Notes: generated by a model not told the origin, from the sequence alone. Shown: positions 1 to 8,335, counted from the first letter of the stretch. The stretch: DNA of 64,000 nucleotides from Suilimivivens sp964393865 (GCA_964393865.1 CAYMUW010000006.1:25564-89563), one strand, 5' to 3'. A program made the numbers and translations.

Positions 1-102
1 GACCATATCCTGCTGCCCCAGCCTTGCTGTCTGAGTGGCAATACCGGCAGGCTTATATGCCGCTATAATATGATAGTCCTCATAAATAATGTTTTTCTGC
101 AT
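1..102 (-). CDS. RluA-family pseudouridine synthase, N-terminal fragment
   Basis: Only the first 34 codons are in the window; the gene runs off the left edge. The visible peptide starts MQKNIIYEDYHIIAAYKPAG and continues with a TQTARLGQQDM segment. A short leader, a 'YED..IIA..KPAG' strand and then a Thr/Gln-rich loop is the usual N-terminus of RluA/RluD-type enzymes, which isomerise uridine to pseudouridine in rRNA. The catalytic Asp motif lies beyond the edge and cannot be checked. The start is the ATG at 102, with AGGGGA about 14 nt upstream. It follows the response regulator by 23 nt on the same strand, so it is probably co-transcribed. Family assignment is good; target site unknown. Confidence 0.72.
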   Translation of the reverse strand, partial: MQKNIIYEDYHIIAAYKPAGIATQTARLGQQDMV

Positions 103-125
103 TTTGTTTTAACATTTCCCCTGTA

Positions 126-815
126 TCAAACTTTAAACCGGTATCCCACACCCCAAATTGTTTCTATATATTGAGGCTTTGCCGAATCATATTCGATTTT
201 TTCACGTATTTTCTTAATATGCACCGTAACCGTTGCAATATCCCCAATGGAATCCATATCCCAAATCTCCCGGAACAGCTCTTCTTTGGTATAAACATGA
301 TTGGGATTTTCCGCAAGGAAAGTGAGGAGATCAAACTCCTTGCCTGTAAATGCCTTTTCCACTCCGTCAACCATAACTCTTCTGGCAGTTTTATCAATGC
401 GGATTCCGCGGATTTCAATGATATCGTTTGTTTTGACGTTAGAGCCTACCAGTCTGTCATACCTTGCCAGATGTGCCTTTACCCTCGCTACCAGTTCACT
501 GGGACTAAAGGGCTTGGTCATATAATCATCTGCTCCCAGTCCAAGGCCTCTTATCTTGTCGATGTCATCCTTCTTGGCCGAAACCATAATGATAGGAATA
601 TTCTTTTCTTCACGAATTTTTTTGCAGATTTCAAATCCATCTACACCCGGCAGCATCAGATCCAGTACAATCAAATCAAATTCCTCGGACATGGCGCTTG
701 TAAGTCCCTCGTCCCCTCTGTTCTTAATCACTACCTCGAATCCGCTCAGCTCCAAATAGTCCTTTTCAAGATCTGCAATCGCTTCTTCGTCTTCAATAAT
801 TAATATTCTGCTCAT
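126..815 (-). CDS. OmpR/PhoB-family response regulator
   Basis: This 229-residue DNA-binding response regulator has a receiver domain (about residues 3-115) with acidic EDE residues near the N-terminus, the phospho-acceptor Asp in the LIVLDLMLPGVDG segment, and the conserved Lys in MTKPFSPSELVAR. A winged-helix output domain (about 130-228) ends with the typical IRGIRIDKTARRV ... GKEFDLLTFL ... WGVGYRF pattern. It lies 22 nt downstream of a histidine kinase gene, which is its evident partner; kinase first and regulator second is less usual than the reverse. The stimulus cannot be read from the sequence. Confidence 0.93.
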   Translation of the reverse strand: MSRILIIEDEEAIADLEKDYLELSGFEVVIKNRGDEGLTSAMSEEFDLIVLDLMLPGVDGFEICKKIREEKNIPIIMVSAKKDDIDKIRGLGLGADDYMTKPFSPSELVARVKAHLARYDRLVGSNVKTNDIIEIRGIRIDKTARRVMVDGVEKAFTGKEFDLLTFLAENPNHVYTKEELFREIWDMDSIGDIATVTVHIKKIREKIEYDSAKPQYIETIWGVGYRFKV

Positions 816-837
816 TAGTTCATCTCCTTCTGATGGT

Positions 838-2316
838 TTATATTGTTTCCTGATACTTGCGAATTACAAAATGCATACAGGTTCCTTCTCCTTCTTTGCT
901 GGTTGCCCAGATATAACCGCCATGATCCTCCACAATTTTCTTTACAATGGAAAGTCCGATACCGCTTCCGCCCTGTGCGGAATTTCTGGATGCGTCTGTC
1001 CGGTAAAACCGTTCAAATATCTTAGGCAGATCCTTTGCCGCAATTCCTTTTCCGTTATCCTCTATCTCAACGCGGATGGAATCAATTTCATCCAAAATGC
1101 GGATGGCAATCCTTCCCTTTTCCTTTTTCATATACTTAATACTGTTTCCGATAATATTGTTTATTACCCTCTTAAGCTGTTCCGGATCGGCAATAATCTG
1201 TGTATCCGGCGGCGCCAGATTCGAGTAATCCAGCTCTATGTTTTTGGACTCCAGATCAAGTCCCACCTCTTCAATACAGTCACCGAAATACTCGGAAACA
1301 TTAATTCTGTGAAAATGATAAGGAATGCGGTTGGAATCAATTCCCGAATAGACAGTCAGCTCATTAATCAGCCGATCCATGTCATTAGCCTTATTATAAA
1401 TGGTTCTGATATATTTATCCATCTTTTCCGGCGTATCCGCAACACCATCCATAATTCCTTCCACATAACCCTTAATTGCCGTGATCGGCGTTTTCAGATC
1501 ATGGGAAATATTGCTTACCAGCTCTTTATTCTGCTTCTCTGCAAAAATTTTCTCATCGGTGGACTCTTTCAGCCGAAGCCTCATATCCTCATAATTCCGG
1601 TAAAGCTCTCCTATCTCACCGTCCTCCTTGTTCGGAAGCATATATTCCAGATTTCCTTCTGCAATATTCTGCATGGCAATGTTCAGTTGATTAATGGGAG
1701 TAAATACGCCTCTGCTGATCCAGTTGGTGAGAAACAAGCTGGTAAAGATCAGTATAATCATAATGGCAATTGCCATATAAACAAACAACTCTTTCGACAA
1801 TACGGAATTTGCTCTGGTAATAACGAAAAAGCTTCCCTCACTGCCATCCGTAAACCGGAAATCCATTTGTCTGACCAGCTTCTTCATGTCATCATAATAG
1901 ATGCTCTGTCCCGGCTGCTGTGTTATGTCCTCTTCTTCAAAGTCCGGCAGCTTATCAAATATCTGCCTGGCTGCCAGTTCATTTCCCGTATAATAAACGG
2001 TATCATCCTTTCGCACTAATATGTATGAGGCTCTGTCCGTAATTTTATCGTTAATCTGGGCAAGTACATCCATATCCTCTAATTTGGACGGTTCCTCGTC
2101 CAAAAGCATTTTGACCTCCAAAAAAATTTCATCCGAAATCAGTCTGGACGCCTGAGTCGGGTCTATCAACATATTATAATCATTGCTACGAATACCATAT
2201 TCCTCCTGCCCTTTGGACAAATAGGTTCCTATGCACAAAAAAGCGGTACACGCCAAAACAAGCGGAAGCAAAATAATAGTAAGAAATGTAACAATTAATC
2301 TGGTTTTAAATTTCAT
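838..2316 (-). CDS. Membrane sensor histidine kinase
   Basis: Sensor kinase of about 492 residues. It has an N-terminal membrane segment (within the first 30 residues), an extracytoplasmic domain of roughly 150 residues, a second membrane segment (VYMAIAIMIILIFTSLFL), a HAMP linker, the HisKA dimerisation helix with the phosphorylated His in NISHDLKTPITAIKG (near residue 270), and a HATPase domain with the N box, DNGKGI and GGSGIGLSIVKKI ATP-lid motifs. A longer frame begins at a TTG at 2340, but the ATG at 2316 is preceded at the right distance by AAGGGAG and begins MKFKTRL, so I chose it. It phosphorylates the regulator encoded directly downstream. The sensor domain shows no recognisable ligand motif. 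Confidence 0.93.
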   Translation of the reverse strand: MKFKTRLIVTFLTIILLPLVLACTAFLCIGTYLSKGQEEYGIRSNDYNMLIDPTQASRLISDEIFLEVKMLLDEEPSKLEDMDVLAQINDKITDRASYILVRKDDTVYYTGNELAARQIFDKLPDFEEEDITQQPGQSIYYDDMKKLVRQMDFRFTDGSEGSFFVITRANSVLSKELFVYMAIAIMIILIFTSLFLTNWISRGVFTPINQLNIAMQNIAEGNLEYMLPNKEDGEIGELYRNYEDMRLRLKESTDEKIFAEKQNKELVSNISHDLKTPITAIKGYVEGIMDGVADTPEKMDKYIRTIYNKANDMDRLINELTVYSGIDSNRIPYHFHRINVSEYFGDCIEEVGLDLESKNIELDYSNLAPPDTQIIADPEQLKRVINNIIGNSIKYMKKEKGRIAIRILDEIDSIRVEIEDNGKGIAAKDLPKIFERFYRTDASRNSAQGGSGIGLSIVKKIVEDHGGYIWATSKEGEGTCMHFVIRKYQETI

Positions 2317-2340
2317 GGCAGGCTCCCTTACCCTTTTCAA

Positions 2341-2384
2341 GGGCAGAGTGTCATAAAACCCAATCTGCCCTGATAAATATTATA
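2341..2384 (-). promoter_or_regulatory. Promoter -10 and leader hairpin of the kinase operon
   Basis: On the minus strand, TGTGCTATAAT gives a good -10 (TATAAT at 2384-2379) with an upstream TG one base away (extended -10). The -35 is weak. The transcript would begin with a 7-bp hairpin, GGGCAGA (2370-2364) pairing with TCTGCCC (2347-2341), ending 24 nt before the chosen start codon. The hairpin may be a stability element; no T-run follows it. Confidence 0.5.
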
Positions 2385-2467
2385 GCACAGTCGGAAACTA
2401 CAGTTTATAAAAGAATAGAAGAAACTATTAAAAATTTATAAAACGCAAAATAATTGATAATTCGCTA

Positions 2468-2514
2468 TTGACAATTTTTATCATTTTGCTATACTAATAA
2501 CAGTAATAATTACT
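2468..2514 (+). promoter_or_regulatory. perR-rbr promoter with PerR-like operator
   Basis: TTGACA (2468-2473), a 16-bp spacer and TATACT (2490-2495) with TG one base upstream form a strong promoter. The palindrome AGTAAT-A-ATTACT (2502-2514) lies at the predicted start of transcription. It resembles the PerR/Fur-type box (7-1-7, TTATAATnATTATAA) in spacing and AT content, though outer bases differ. Autoregulation by the Fur-family protein encoded immediately downstream is the likely reading. Confidence 0.65.
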
Positions 2515-2540
2515 ATTTTAAAAACCAGAAAGGAAATTGC

Positions 2541-2927
2541 ATGAATCTAAAGCACAGTAAACAGCGGGATTCTATAAAAGAATTTCTGGCCACCAGAAAG
2601 GATCATCCTACTGCAGACACTGTATACATAAATGTTCGTCAGTCTTTTCCCAATATCAGTCTGGGAACAGTGTATCGAAATCTTACCCTTCTTGCCGATA
2701 TCGGTGAGATTACAAGACTTCGAGTAGGTGATGGCGTAGACCATTTTGATTATGATACTACACCTCATTATCACTTTGTTTGTTCTGAATGTGGAAGCAT
2801 CACTGACCTTGATATGACATTCATGGAAAAGATTACAGAAACTGCACAGGAAAACTTTGATGGTGAAATTGAGGGACATGTGACTTGGTTTTATGGCCGC
2901 TGTTCAAATTGTACCCGAAAGCATTAA
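2541..2927 (+). CDS. perR: Fur-family metalloregulator, PerR-like
   Basis: A 128-residue Fur-superfamily repressor. The winged-helix N-terminus includes HPTADTVYINVRQ and SLGTVYRNLTLL, the recognition helix typical of Fur/PerR. It continues with the metal-binding segment HYHFVCSECGSI and a C-terminal CSNC pair, giving the two CxxC zinc sites. Asp and His residues around DHFDYDTTPHYH are placed as in peroxide-sensing PerR. The start has AAAGGAA 4-5 nt upstream. It is followed after 29 nt by a rubrerythrin gene, a classical PerR target in clostridia, so peroxide or oxygen sensing is more likely than iron or zinc homeostasis. Fur or Zur identity cannot be fully excluded without testing. Confidence 0.85.
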   Translation: MNLKHSKQRDSIKEFLATRKDHPTADTVYINVRQSFPNISLGTVYRNLTLLADIGEITRLRVGDGVDHFDYDTTPHYHFVCSECGSITDLDMTFMEKITETAQENFDGEIEGHVTWFYGRCSNCTRKH

Positions 2928-2956
2928 AATTTTTTATAAGAAAAGGAGAATAAGTT

Positions 2957-3496
2957 ATGAAATTTGTATGTCAGGTATGTGGTTATGTTTACGAAGGAGA
3001 TGCTGCTCCGGAGAAGTGCCCCGTTTGTAATGCACCCGCTGAGAAGTTTACTGCTCAGAGTGCAGACAAGACATGGGCTGCAGAGCATGTTGTAGGTGTT
3101 GCTCAGGGTGTATCCGAGGATATTCTTAAGGATCTCAGAGCAAACTTCAACGGTGAATGTACAGAGGTTGGTATGTATCTCGCAATGTCTAGAGTTGCTC
3201 ACAGAGAAGGCTATCCTGAAATTGGTTTATACTGGGAAAAAGCTGCTTGGGAAGAAGCAGAGCATGCTGCAAAATTTGCTGAATTGTTAGGCGAAGTTGT
3301 AACAGACTCCACTAAGAAAAACCTTGAAATGAGAGTAGAAGCTGAGAACGGCGCTACAGCAGGTAAGGTTGATCTTGCAAAACGTGCAAAAGAGCAGAAC
3401 CTTGACGCTATCCATGACACCGTACACGAAATGGCCCGCGACGAGGCAAGGCACGGCAAGGCCTTTGAAGGGTTGTTAAAGAGATACTTTGGTTAA
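2957..3496 (+). CDS. rbr: Reverse-type rubrerythrin (N-terminal rubredoxin)
   Basis: A 179-residue non-haem diiron protein. A rubredoxin-like iron site comes first: CQVCGYVYEG and CPVCNAP, residues 5-24. A four-helix ferritin-like domain follows, with Glu ligands in FNGECTEVGMY, WEEAEHAAKF and a C-terminal DEARHGKAFEGLL helix. This order, rubredoxin before diiron domain, is 'reverse rubrerythrin', found in anaerobic clostridia, where it acts as an NADH-linked H2O2/O2 reductase with electron-donor partners. The ribosome site AAAAGGAG is well placed. It is the second gene of the perR unit and ends at a strong terminator. Confidence 0.92.
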   Translation: MKFVCQVCGYVYEGDAAPEKCPVCNAPAEKFTAQSADKTWAAEHVVGVAQGVSEDILKDLRANFNGECTEVGMYLAMSRVAHREGYPEIGLYWEKAAWEEAEHAAKFAELLGEVVTDSTKKNLEMRVEAENGATAGKVDLAKRAKEQNLDAIHDTVHEMARDEARHGKAFEGLLKRYFG

Positions 3497-3510
3497 GCTA
3501 CAAGCCATGC

Positions 3511-3569
3511 AATAAAGTAAAAAACACAGTCGGGGAGCTTGCTCACGAGACTGTGTTTTTTGCTTTATT
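3511..3569 (+). terminator. Rho-independent terminator of perR-rbr
   Basis: A long inverted repeat: the arm at 3511-3531 (ending AAAAAACACAGTC) pairs with 3549-3569 (starting GACTGTGTTTTTT) with a single mismatch over 21 bp. The loop holds a further small GAGC/GCTC stem. T-rich on the descending side. The next gene converges from the other strand. Confidence 0.88.
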
Positions 3570-3724
3570 AGACGGCGACAGCCGGCTTCTGTTTACTTTT
3601 CTCTAATTTCAAACAAATCCGTAACATCGCACTACCGCACTTAGAGTGCCCTTTTAAGATATTTATAAAACTGAGAAATATTAAAAAACTTCCGGCACCT
3701 TTACCGGTTCCTTTCAAATTATAG

Positions 3725-3760
3725 AAAAAGAGGATGAAGAACTTTGCTCCATCCTCTTTC
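3725..3760 (-). terminator. Terminator of the phosphoribosyltransferase-like gene
   Basis: Read on the minus strand, AAAGAGGATG ... CATCCTCTTT is followed by a TTTCTAT tail just after the stop codon at 3765. The stretch 3570-3724 between this and the perR-rbr terminator shows no gene or clear signal. Confidence 0.8.
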
Positions 3761-3764
3761 GGTT

Positions 3765-4406
3765 TTATTTAATCGTCGAATATCCAAACGCATTGGCAAA
3801 TGCATCAATAGCCTTTTTCTCCTTACACAGGCTGCAGCCATCAGGATTGTAAGCCTTATAATCGGGAATATCCGCAATGGTAAACAGAGATTTAATAGGA
3901 ATTCCCATCACACTGTTGGCTGCACTAAACACAGCGCTGATTCCGCTTATGTTTGCTCCGTAATAGCTAAGTGCCTGAACTGCCTTATTGATAGTCTGGC
4001 CGGTAGTTGCCGAAGCCAACAGAAGCAGAACATTTTTCCCCTTAATCATAGGCAGGAAATTCTCTCTGAACAAAATCTGTCCCGAACTGACATATTCCGG
4101 TGTTATTATGTATATTGTCTTATGAGAATTCATGGAATAAATACCGGCTCTTGTCAGCTCCTCTGCAAGAAACGCACCGATAATTTCGCATCCGTCCATA
4201 CATACAATAGTATCAATAACGGTAGTAACCGCTATCTGCCGGCTTAATTCTTTGGCAGCCAGAGACGCCTCACTAAGCCTTGACTTCAAAGTAGTCATAT
4301 CCAAAAAATAATTTACATGTGAATTGGGGGTTACGAAATGCCCGGGAATTGCTTTTAAAATAACATTGGGATGTTCCTTAGATTGAATTTTGATCATATC
4401 CTGCAT
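3765..4406 (-). CDS. Phosphoribosyltransferase-like protein
   Basis: 213 residues that look like a type I phosphoribosyltransferase of the orotate/pyrimidine-regulatory group. IDTIVCMDGCEIIGAFLAEE matches the strand and loop before the PRPP site. NVLLLLASATTGQTINKAV occupies the place of the PRPP-binding motif, with the usual acidic pair replaced by Ala-Ser, so the motif is degenerate. The C-terminus carries a GCSLCK cysteine pair. The start ATG at 4406 has AAAGGAGG about 8 nt upstream. It stands alone, 167 nt after ahcY, with its own promoter and terminator. Substrate is unknown; a non-catalytic or purine-salvage role near SAH metabolism is possible but only inferred from position. Confidence 0.6.
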   Translation of the reverse strand: MQDMIKIQSKEHPNVILKAIPGHFVTPNSHVNYFLDMTTLKSRLSEASLAAKELSRQIAVTTVIDTIVCMDGCEIIGAFLAEELTRAGIYSMNSHKTIYIITPEYVSSGQILFRENFLPMIKGKNVLLLLASATTGQTINKAVQALSYYGANISGISAVFSAANSVMGIPIKSLFTIADIPDYKAYNPDGCSLCKEKKAIDAFANAFGYSTIK

Positions 4407-4506
4407 ATGACAAACCTCCTTTTATCGTGTAATTCCAGCTTATGTGCTTTATGTAAATAGAAATATACATAAATTGTTCGAAAATATTGTATTTATATTG
4501 TAAATC

Positions 4507-4512
4507 ATTATA
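4507..4512 (-). promoter_or_regulatory. Likely -10 box upstream of the phosphoribosyltransferase gene
   Basis: TATAAT on the minus strand in a very AT-rich 167-bp gap; no good -35 at 16-18 bp. It would give a leader of about 95 nt. Confidence 0.4.
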
Positions 4513-4573
4513 CAATTTTAATCAATTCTTTTATTTGTCTTTCTTTTGCTTTTTAACTAAATTTTCATTTTCC

Positions 4574-5824
4574 TTATGCCAGGGTATAGCTGTTCAAATA
4601 CTTCTTCTGCTCCGGCGTAAGCACGTCAATCTTCTTTCCAAGAAAAGCAAGCTTTCTCTTGGCTACATCATTGTCCACCTCTTTCGGTACATCAATCAGC
4701 TTCTCTGTAAGCTCGCTGCCATGCTCCACCAGATATTTGGCGGAAAGCGCCTGAATTGCGAAGCTCATATCCATAATCTCTGCGGGATGTCCGTCGCCTG
4801 CTGCCAGATTAACAAGACGTCCCTCTGCCAGTACAAAAATCCATTGGCCGGTAGGAAGCTTATAGCCCATAATGTTCTTTCTCTGCTCTCTGGTTTCCAC
4901 TGCGATCTCGCGGAGCCTTGCCATATCGATTTCACAGTCAAAATGGCCTGCATTGCAAAGAATAGCGCCATCCTTCATAACCGCAAAATCTTCTTCATCA
5001 ATGACCTTGTCGCAGCCCGTAACGGTTACAAAGAAATCGCCCACCTTAGCAGCCTCATTCATAGGCATTACATCGAAACCATCCATAACCGCTTCAATTG
5101 CTTTAATAGGATCAATCTCTGTAACAATAACTCTTGCGCCAAGTCCCTTTGCTCTCATTGCGGTACCCTTGCCGCACCATCCGTAACCTGCTACTACAAC
5201 AATTTTTCCTGCCACAATCAGATTCGTAGTGCGGTTGATGCCATCCCATACAGACTGCCCCGTACCGTAACGATTATCAAACAGATGCTTGCAGTCTGCA
5301 TTATTTACACGAACCATAGGGAATTTTAGTTCTCCTGCTCTGTTCATGGCCTCCAAACGGATAATTCCTGTGGTGGTCTCCTCACAGCCTCCGATAATGG
5401 CGGGAATTAATTCGGGCATCTGTGTGTGAACCATATTTACCAGGTCACCGCCGTCATCAATAATAATGTTGGGGCCTGCCTCAAGAACATGGTGGATATG
5501 CATCTTATATTCCTCCGGCGTACAATCATACCATGCATGAACCTCCAAGCCTGCCTTAACCAGCGCTGCTGCCACATCATCCTGTGTGGAAAGAGGGTTG
5601 GAGCCTGTCACATACATCTGTGCTCCGCCTGCCTTAAGCACCTTGCAAAGATATGCCGTCTTTGCCTCCAAATGTACGGATAAGGCTATTTTCTTTCCTG
5701 CGAAGGGCTTTGTAACGGAAAACTCCTCCTCCAGGGTACGAAGCAGATCACAATTTCTTTTGACCCACTCAATTTTGCGTTCGCCTGATTCGGCTAAATT
5801 AATGTCTCTGATTTCACTGTTCAT
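4574..5824 (-). CDS. ahcY: Adenosylhomocysteinase family protein (archaeal/Thermotoga type)
   Basis: A 416-residue NAD-dependent hydrolase that splits S-adenosylhomocysteine (or S-inosylhomocysteine) to homocysteine and a nucleoside. Visible signatures are the substrate-side SNPLSTQDDVAAALV, the acidic GCEETTTGI loop, the catalytic Lys and Asp in NADCKHLFDNRYGTGQS, and the NAD-binding GYGWCGKG. The enzyme ends at LGKKIDVLTPEQKKYLNSYT and lacks the KPDHYRY tail of the bacterial/eukaryotic long form. The SNPLSTQDD variant and short tail are those of archaeal and Thermotoga enzymes. The ATG has AAAGGAGG 9 nt upstream. It follows an amidohydrolase gene by 98 nt on the same strand; that partner suggests S-inosylhomocysteine may be the true substrate. 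Confidence 0.92.
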   Translation of the reverse strand: MNSEIRDINLAESGERKIEWVKRNCDLLRTLEEEFSVTKPFAGKKIALSVHLEAKTAYLCKVLKAGGAQMYVTGSNPLSTQDDVAAALVKAGLEVHAWYDCTPEEYKMHIHHVLEAGPNIIIDDGGDLVNMVHTQMPELIPAIIGGCEETTTGIIRLEAMNRAGELKFPMVRVNNADCKHLFDNRYGTGQSVWDGINRTTNLIVAGKIVVVAGYGWCGKGTAMRAKGLGARVIVTEIDPIKAIEAVMDGFDVMPMNEAAKVGDFFVTVTGCDKVIDEEDFAVMKDGAILCNAGHFDCEIDMARLREIAVETREQRKNIMGYKLPTGQWIFVLAEGRLVNLAAGDGHPAEIMDMSFAIQALSAKYLVEHGSELTEKLIDVPKEVDNDVAKRKLAFLGKKIDVLTPEQKKYLNSYTLA

Positions 5825-5922
5825 GATAGTTTCCTCCTTTAGCTTTTACATTATCAGCCGAATTTTTATTATAGTGATGGTCGTCTGTCCTATCATCACT
5901 GTTTGCCATTGCCTTATCCTGC

Positions 5923-7224
5923 TTAATAAGTTTTCTCATTCAAGCCCATTCTGACAATGATCTCGTTAATTTTACCATATACCAGCTCTTCATCCAAAGT
6001 CAGAACTCTGCGGTTTTCCATAGTAATCCGCCCGTCAATGATTACTGTTTCAACCTCAGACCCGTTAGCAGAGTAAGAAAGACCTGCCAGCAGATTATTT
6101 CTGGGAGTCAAAGAAGGTGTATTTAAATTTAAGATGGCAATATCCGCTTTCTTTTCCGCCTCTAAACTTCCGATCTCCTGATCCAGCCCTAAGGCTTTGG
6201 CGCCGTTTATGGTAGCAATGCGGAAATTTTCCTTTGCGCTGATGCACTGCGGCGTCCGTTTTACTCCCTTATGAATCAGCGCAAGCAGACTCATTTCATG
6301 GAACATATTTAAGCTGTTGTTGGATGCGGCGCCGTCCGTTCCAAGGCAGACATTGATTTCCTTTGAGAGCATTTCCGGAACCGGTGCAAAGCCGTTGCCC
6401 AGCTTCATATTGCTGGCAGGATTGGTGACTACACTGACGTTTTTCGCCTTCAAAATGTCCATATCGGCCTCTGTAATCTGAACGCAGTGGGCTGCAATTG
6501 CCGGAACATCAAAAAGTCCGTTTCGATCAGCCATTTCAATGGGCGTACATCCATACTTTTCCTTAATCTGCTCTATTTCGCTGACACTTTCGGAAAGGTG
6601 TACATGAATCCGCATATTGTTTTTCTTTGCTTCCTCAGACACAATCCTCATGTAACCTTCATCACAGGTATAAGGCGCATGAGGAGCCAGCATAAAGCTT
6701 AAACGGTCACAATCCTGAAAGGCATCTCTCTCCTCGTAAGCCTGCTTTAAGCGGATTTGCCCTGCCTCATCATTTCCGCTTCCCACCAGTCCTCTGGAGA
6801 CAACCGCCCTCATGCCGGATTCCTTTACCGCTCTGGTTGTCTGATGAATATTCATCTGCATATCGTTAAAGCAGGTGGTTCCGCTTTTCATCATCTCAAT
6901 AATGGCAAGACATGCGCCCCAGTAGGTATCCTCATCCGTCATCTTTTGCTCAATGGGATCAATGCTTCCAAACAGCCAGTCCATAAAACTTAAGTCATCT
7001 GCCACATTCCGCATAAAAGACATATAGGAGTGGGTATGACAGTTTACAAGTCCCGGTATGGCAAGCCTGTCCTTACCGTCAATCACCTTATCCTCCTGAA
7101 ATCCCTCCGGCATATCACCGACAGCGGCAATTTTATTTCCTTCGATAAAGATATTTGTTTCCTTAATTACATCGCTTTCCCCTTCCGGCAAAACCGCCAG
7201 AATATTTTTTATTACGATTCCCAT
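5923..7224 (-). CDS. mtaD: Amidohydrolase: 5'-methylthioadenosine/SAH deaminase type
   Basis: A 433-residue metal-dependent amidohydrolase of the MtaD/DadD/TrzN group, which deaminates adenine-containing nucleosides. Metal ligands are visible: HTHSYMSF (HxH), HVHLSES, the following His in AAHCVQITEAD, and the late Asp in CLGTDGAASNN. Also typical are SGTTCFNDMQ and TNPASNMKLGNG. A longer frame begins at a TTG at 7239, but the ATG at 7224 with AAAGGA just upstream gives MGIVIKNIL, the expected first strand. It sits between a D-2-hydroxyacid dehydrogenase and the SAH hydrolase, all in one direction. In methanogens the equivalent enzyme converts SAH to S-inosylhomocysteine before hydrolysis, so a two-step SAH pathway is inferred here. 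Guanine- or chlorohydrolase activity is less likely. Confidence 0.85.
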   Translation of the reverse strand: MGIVIKNILAVLPEGESDVIKETNIFIEGNKIAAVGDMPEGFQEDKVIDGKDRLAIPGLVNCHTHSYMSFMRNVADDLSFMDWLFGSIDPIEQKMTDEDTYWGACLAIIEMMKSGTTCFNDMQMNIHQTTRAVKESGMRAVVSRGLVGSGNDEAGQIRLKQAYEERDAFQDCDRLSFMLAPHAPYTCDEGYMRIVSEEAKKNNMRIHVHLSESVSEIEQIKEKYGCTPIEMADRNGLFDVPAIAAHCVQITEADMDILKAKNVSVVTNPASNMKLGNGFAPVPEMLSKEINVCLGTDGAASNNSLNMFHEMSLLALIHKGVKRTPQCISAKENFRIATINGAKALGLDQEIGSLEAEKKADIAILNLNTPSLTPRNNLLAGLSYSANGSEVETVIIDGRITMENRRVLTLDEELVYGKINEIIVRMGLNEKTY

Positions 7225-7289
7225 GCTTTTCCTTTCCAAATATATTTGCAGACCGCTTTATCACCTGTACCGATCCGCAATTTTCATAG

Positions 7290-8249
7290 TTATAAGTTAA
7301 CAATGTTTCTGTTTTCACCCTTTAAAAAGGCCTCAATATTCTTATATGTCTCCGTAACGCATCGTTGCCTTGCCTCAGTGCTTGCCCATGCCAAATGGGG
7401 GGTGATAATCAATCTGTTACTGTCCGTAAATTTACTCAAAGGATTACTGTCCTTCATGGGCTCAGTACTCGTCACATCCAAGCCTGCTGCCGCAATATAT
7501 CCTTCCGTAAGCGCAGTATAAAGATCCTGATCGTTGACCACCGGACCTCTGGCTACATTAATCAGCACAGCGCTCTTTTTCATTTTTTGCAGAGCGTCCA
7601 GATCAATCAGATTTCTTGTCCTGTCACTTAACGGACAATGCAGAGAAAGCACATCCGATTCCGCAAGCAGAGTATCAAACTCTACCCTCTCGTAATCGGT
7701 ACAGGTACTGTTTCCCGAAGCGGAATAAAAAATAACTCTGCTGCCGAAGGCCTGGGCAATCTCTGCCACTTTCCTTCCGATATTTCCCATACCCACAATG
7801 CCCCACGTTTTACCGGCAAGCTCCGTAAAGGGAAGATCAAAGTTGGAAAAGCGATCCTGAGCGGCATAAGCGCCGGATTTCACATATTCGTCATAATGAC
7901 GAAGCTTTTCCAGCACATAAAAACACAGTGCAAAGGTATGCTGAGCCACTGCATCTGTGGAATAATTTACGATATTGGCAACCTTAATGCCTCTGGCTTT
8001 GCAGTATTCAATATCCACATTGTCAAAGCCTGTGGCAAACTCACAAATCAGCTTTACATTCGCCGAGTCCTTAAGCGTATCCGCATTTAAAGGGGCTTTA
8101 TTGGCTATGATAATCTCCGCATCCCGAATCCTTTCCTTTACATTCACCACTGTTGTGTTGGGATATTCGGTCATCTCGCCAAACTGCTTAAAAACATCCG
8201 TTGAGATATCCAGACCCACACTGTTCCTCTCCAAAATAACAATTTTCAT
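7290..8249 (-). CDS. D-2-hydroxyacid dehydrogenase (NAD-dependent)
   Basis: 319 residues of the D-isomer 2-hydroxyacid dehydrogenase fold. The Rossmann glycine motif is GMGNIGRKVAEIAQAFG. The catalytic triad is visible as Arg in INVARGPVVND, Glu in LDVTSTEP and His in ITPHLAWAS. The N-terminal substrate domain has the usual NVKLICEFATGFDNVD. The start was taken at the ATG at 8249, which has GAGGAGAGG upstream, rather than at 8264. It is the first gene of the unit leading into the deaminase and SAH hydrolase. The substrate (glycerate, lactate, hydroxypyruvate or a branched 2-oxoacid) cannot be told; a link to methionine-derived oxoacids is only a guess from context. Confidence 0.85.
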   Translation of the reverse strand: MKIVILERNSVGLDISTDVFKQFGEMTEYPNTTVVNVKERIRDAEIIIANKAPLNADTLKDSANVKLICEFATGFDNVDIEYCKARGIKVANIVNYSTDAVAQHTFALCFYVLEKLRHYDEYVKSGAYAAQDRFSNFDLPFTELAGKTWGIVGMGNIGRKVAEIAQAFGSRVIFYSASGNSTCTDYERVEFDTLLAESDVLSLHCPLSDRTRNLIDLDALQKMKKSAVLINVARGPVVNDQDLYTALTEGYIAAAGLDVTSTEPMKDSNPLSKFTDSNRLIITPHLAWASTEARQRCVTETYKNIEAFLKGENRNIVNL

Positions 8250-8335
8250 ATGACCTCTCCTCATCCATTTTTTATGATCGGATTCCTTACCACATTCATG
8301 ATAAACGAAATCCCCATATATACTTACATAATATC

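Noticed and set aside
871..2019. Long plus-strand open frame opposite the histidine kinase gene
   Set aside because: It mirrors the kinase gene, has no ribosome site and a biased composition (many His, Asn and Ile); the minus-strand protein has full family motifs.
4487..5329. Plus-strand open frame opposite ahcY
   Set aside because: Antisense shadow of a strongly conserved gene; no start signal.
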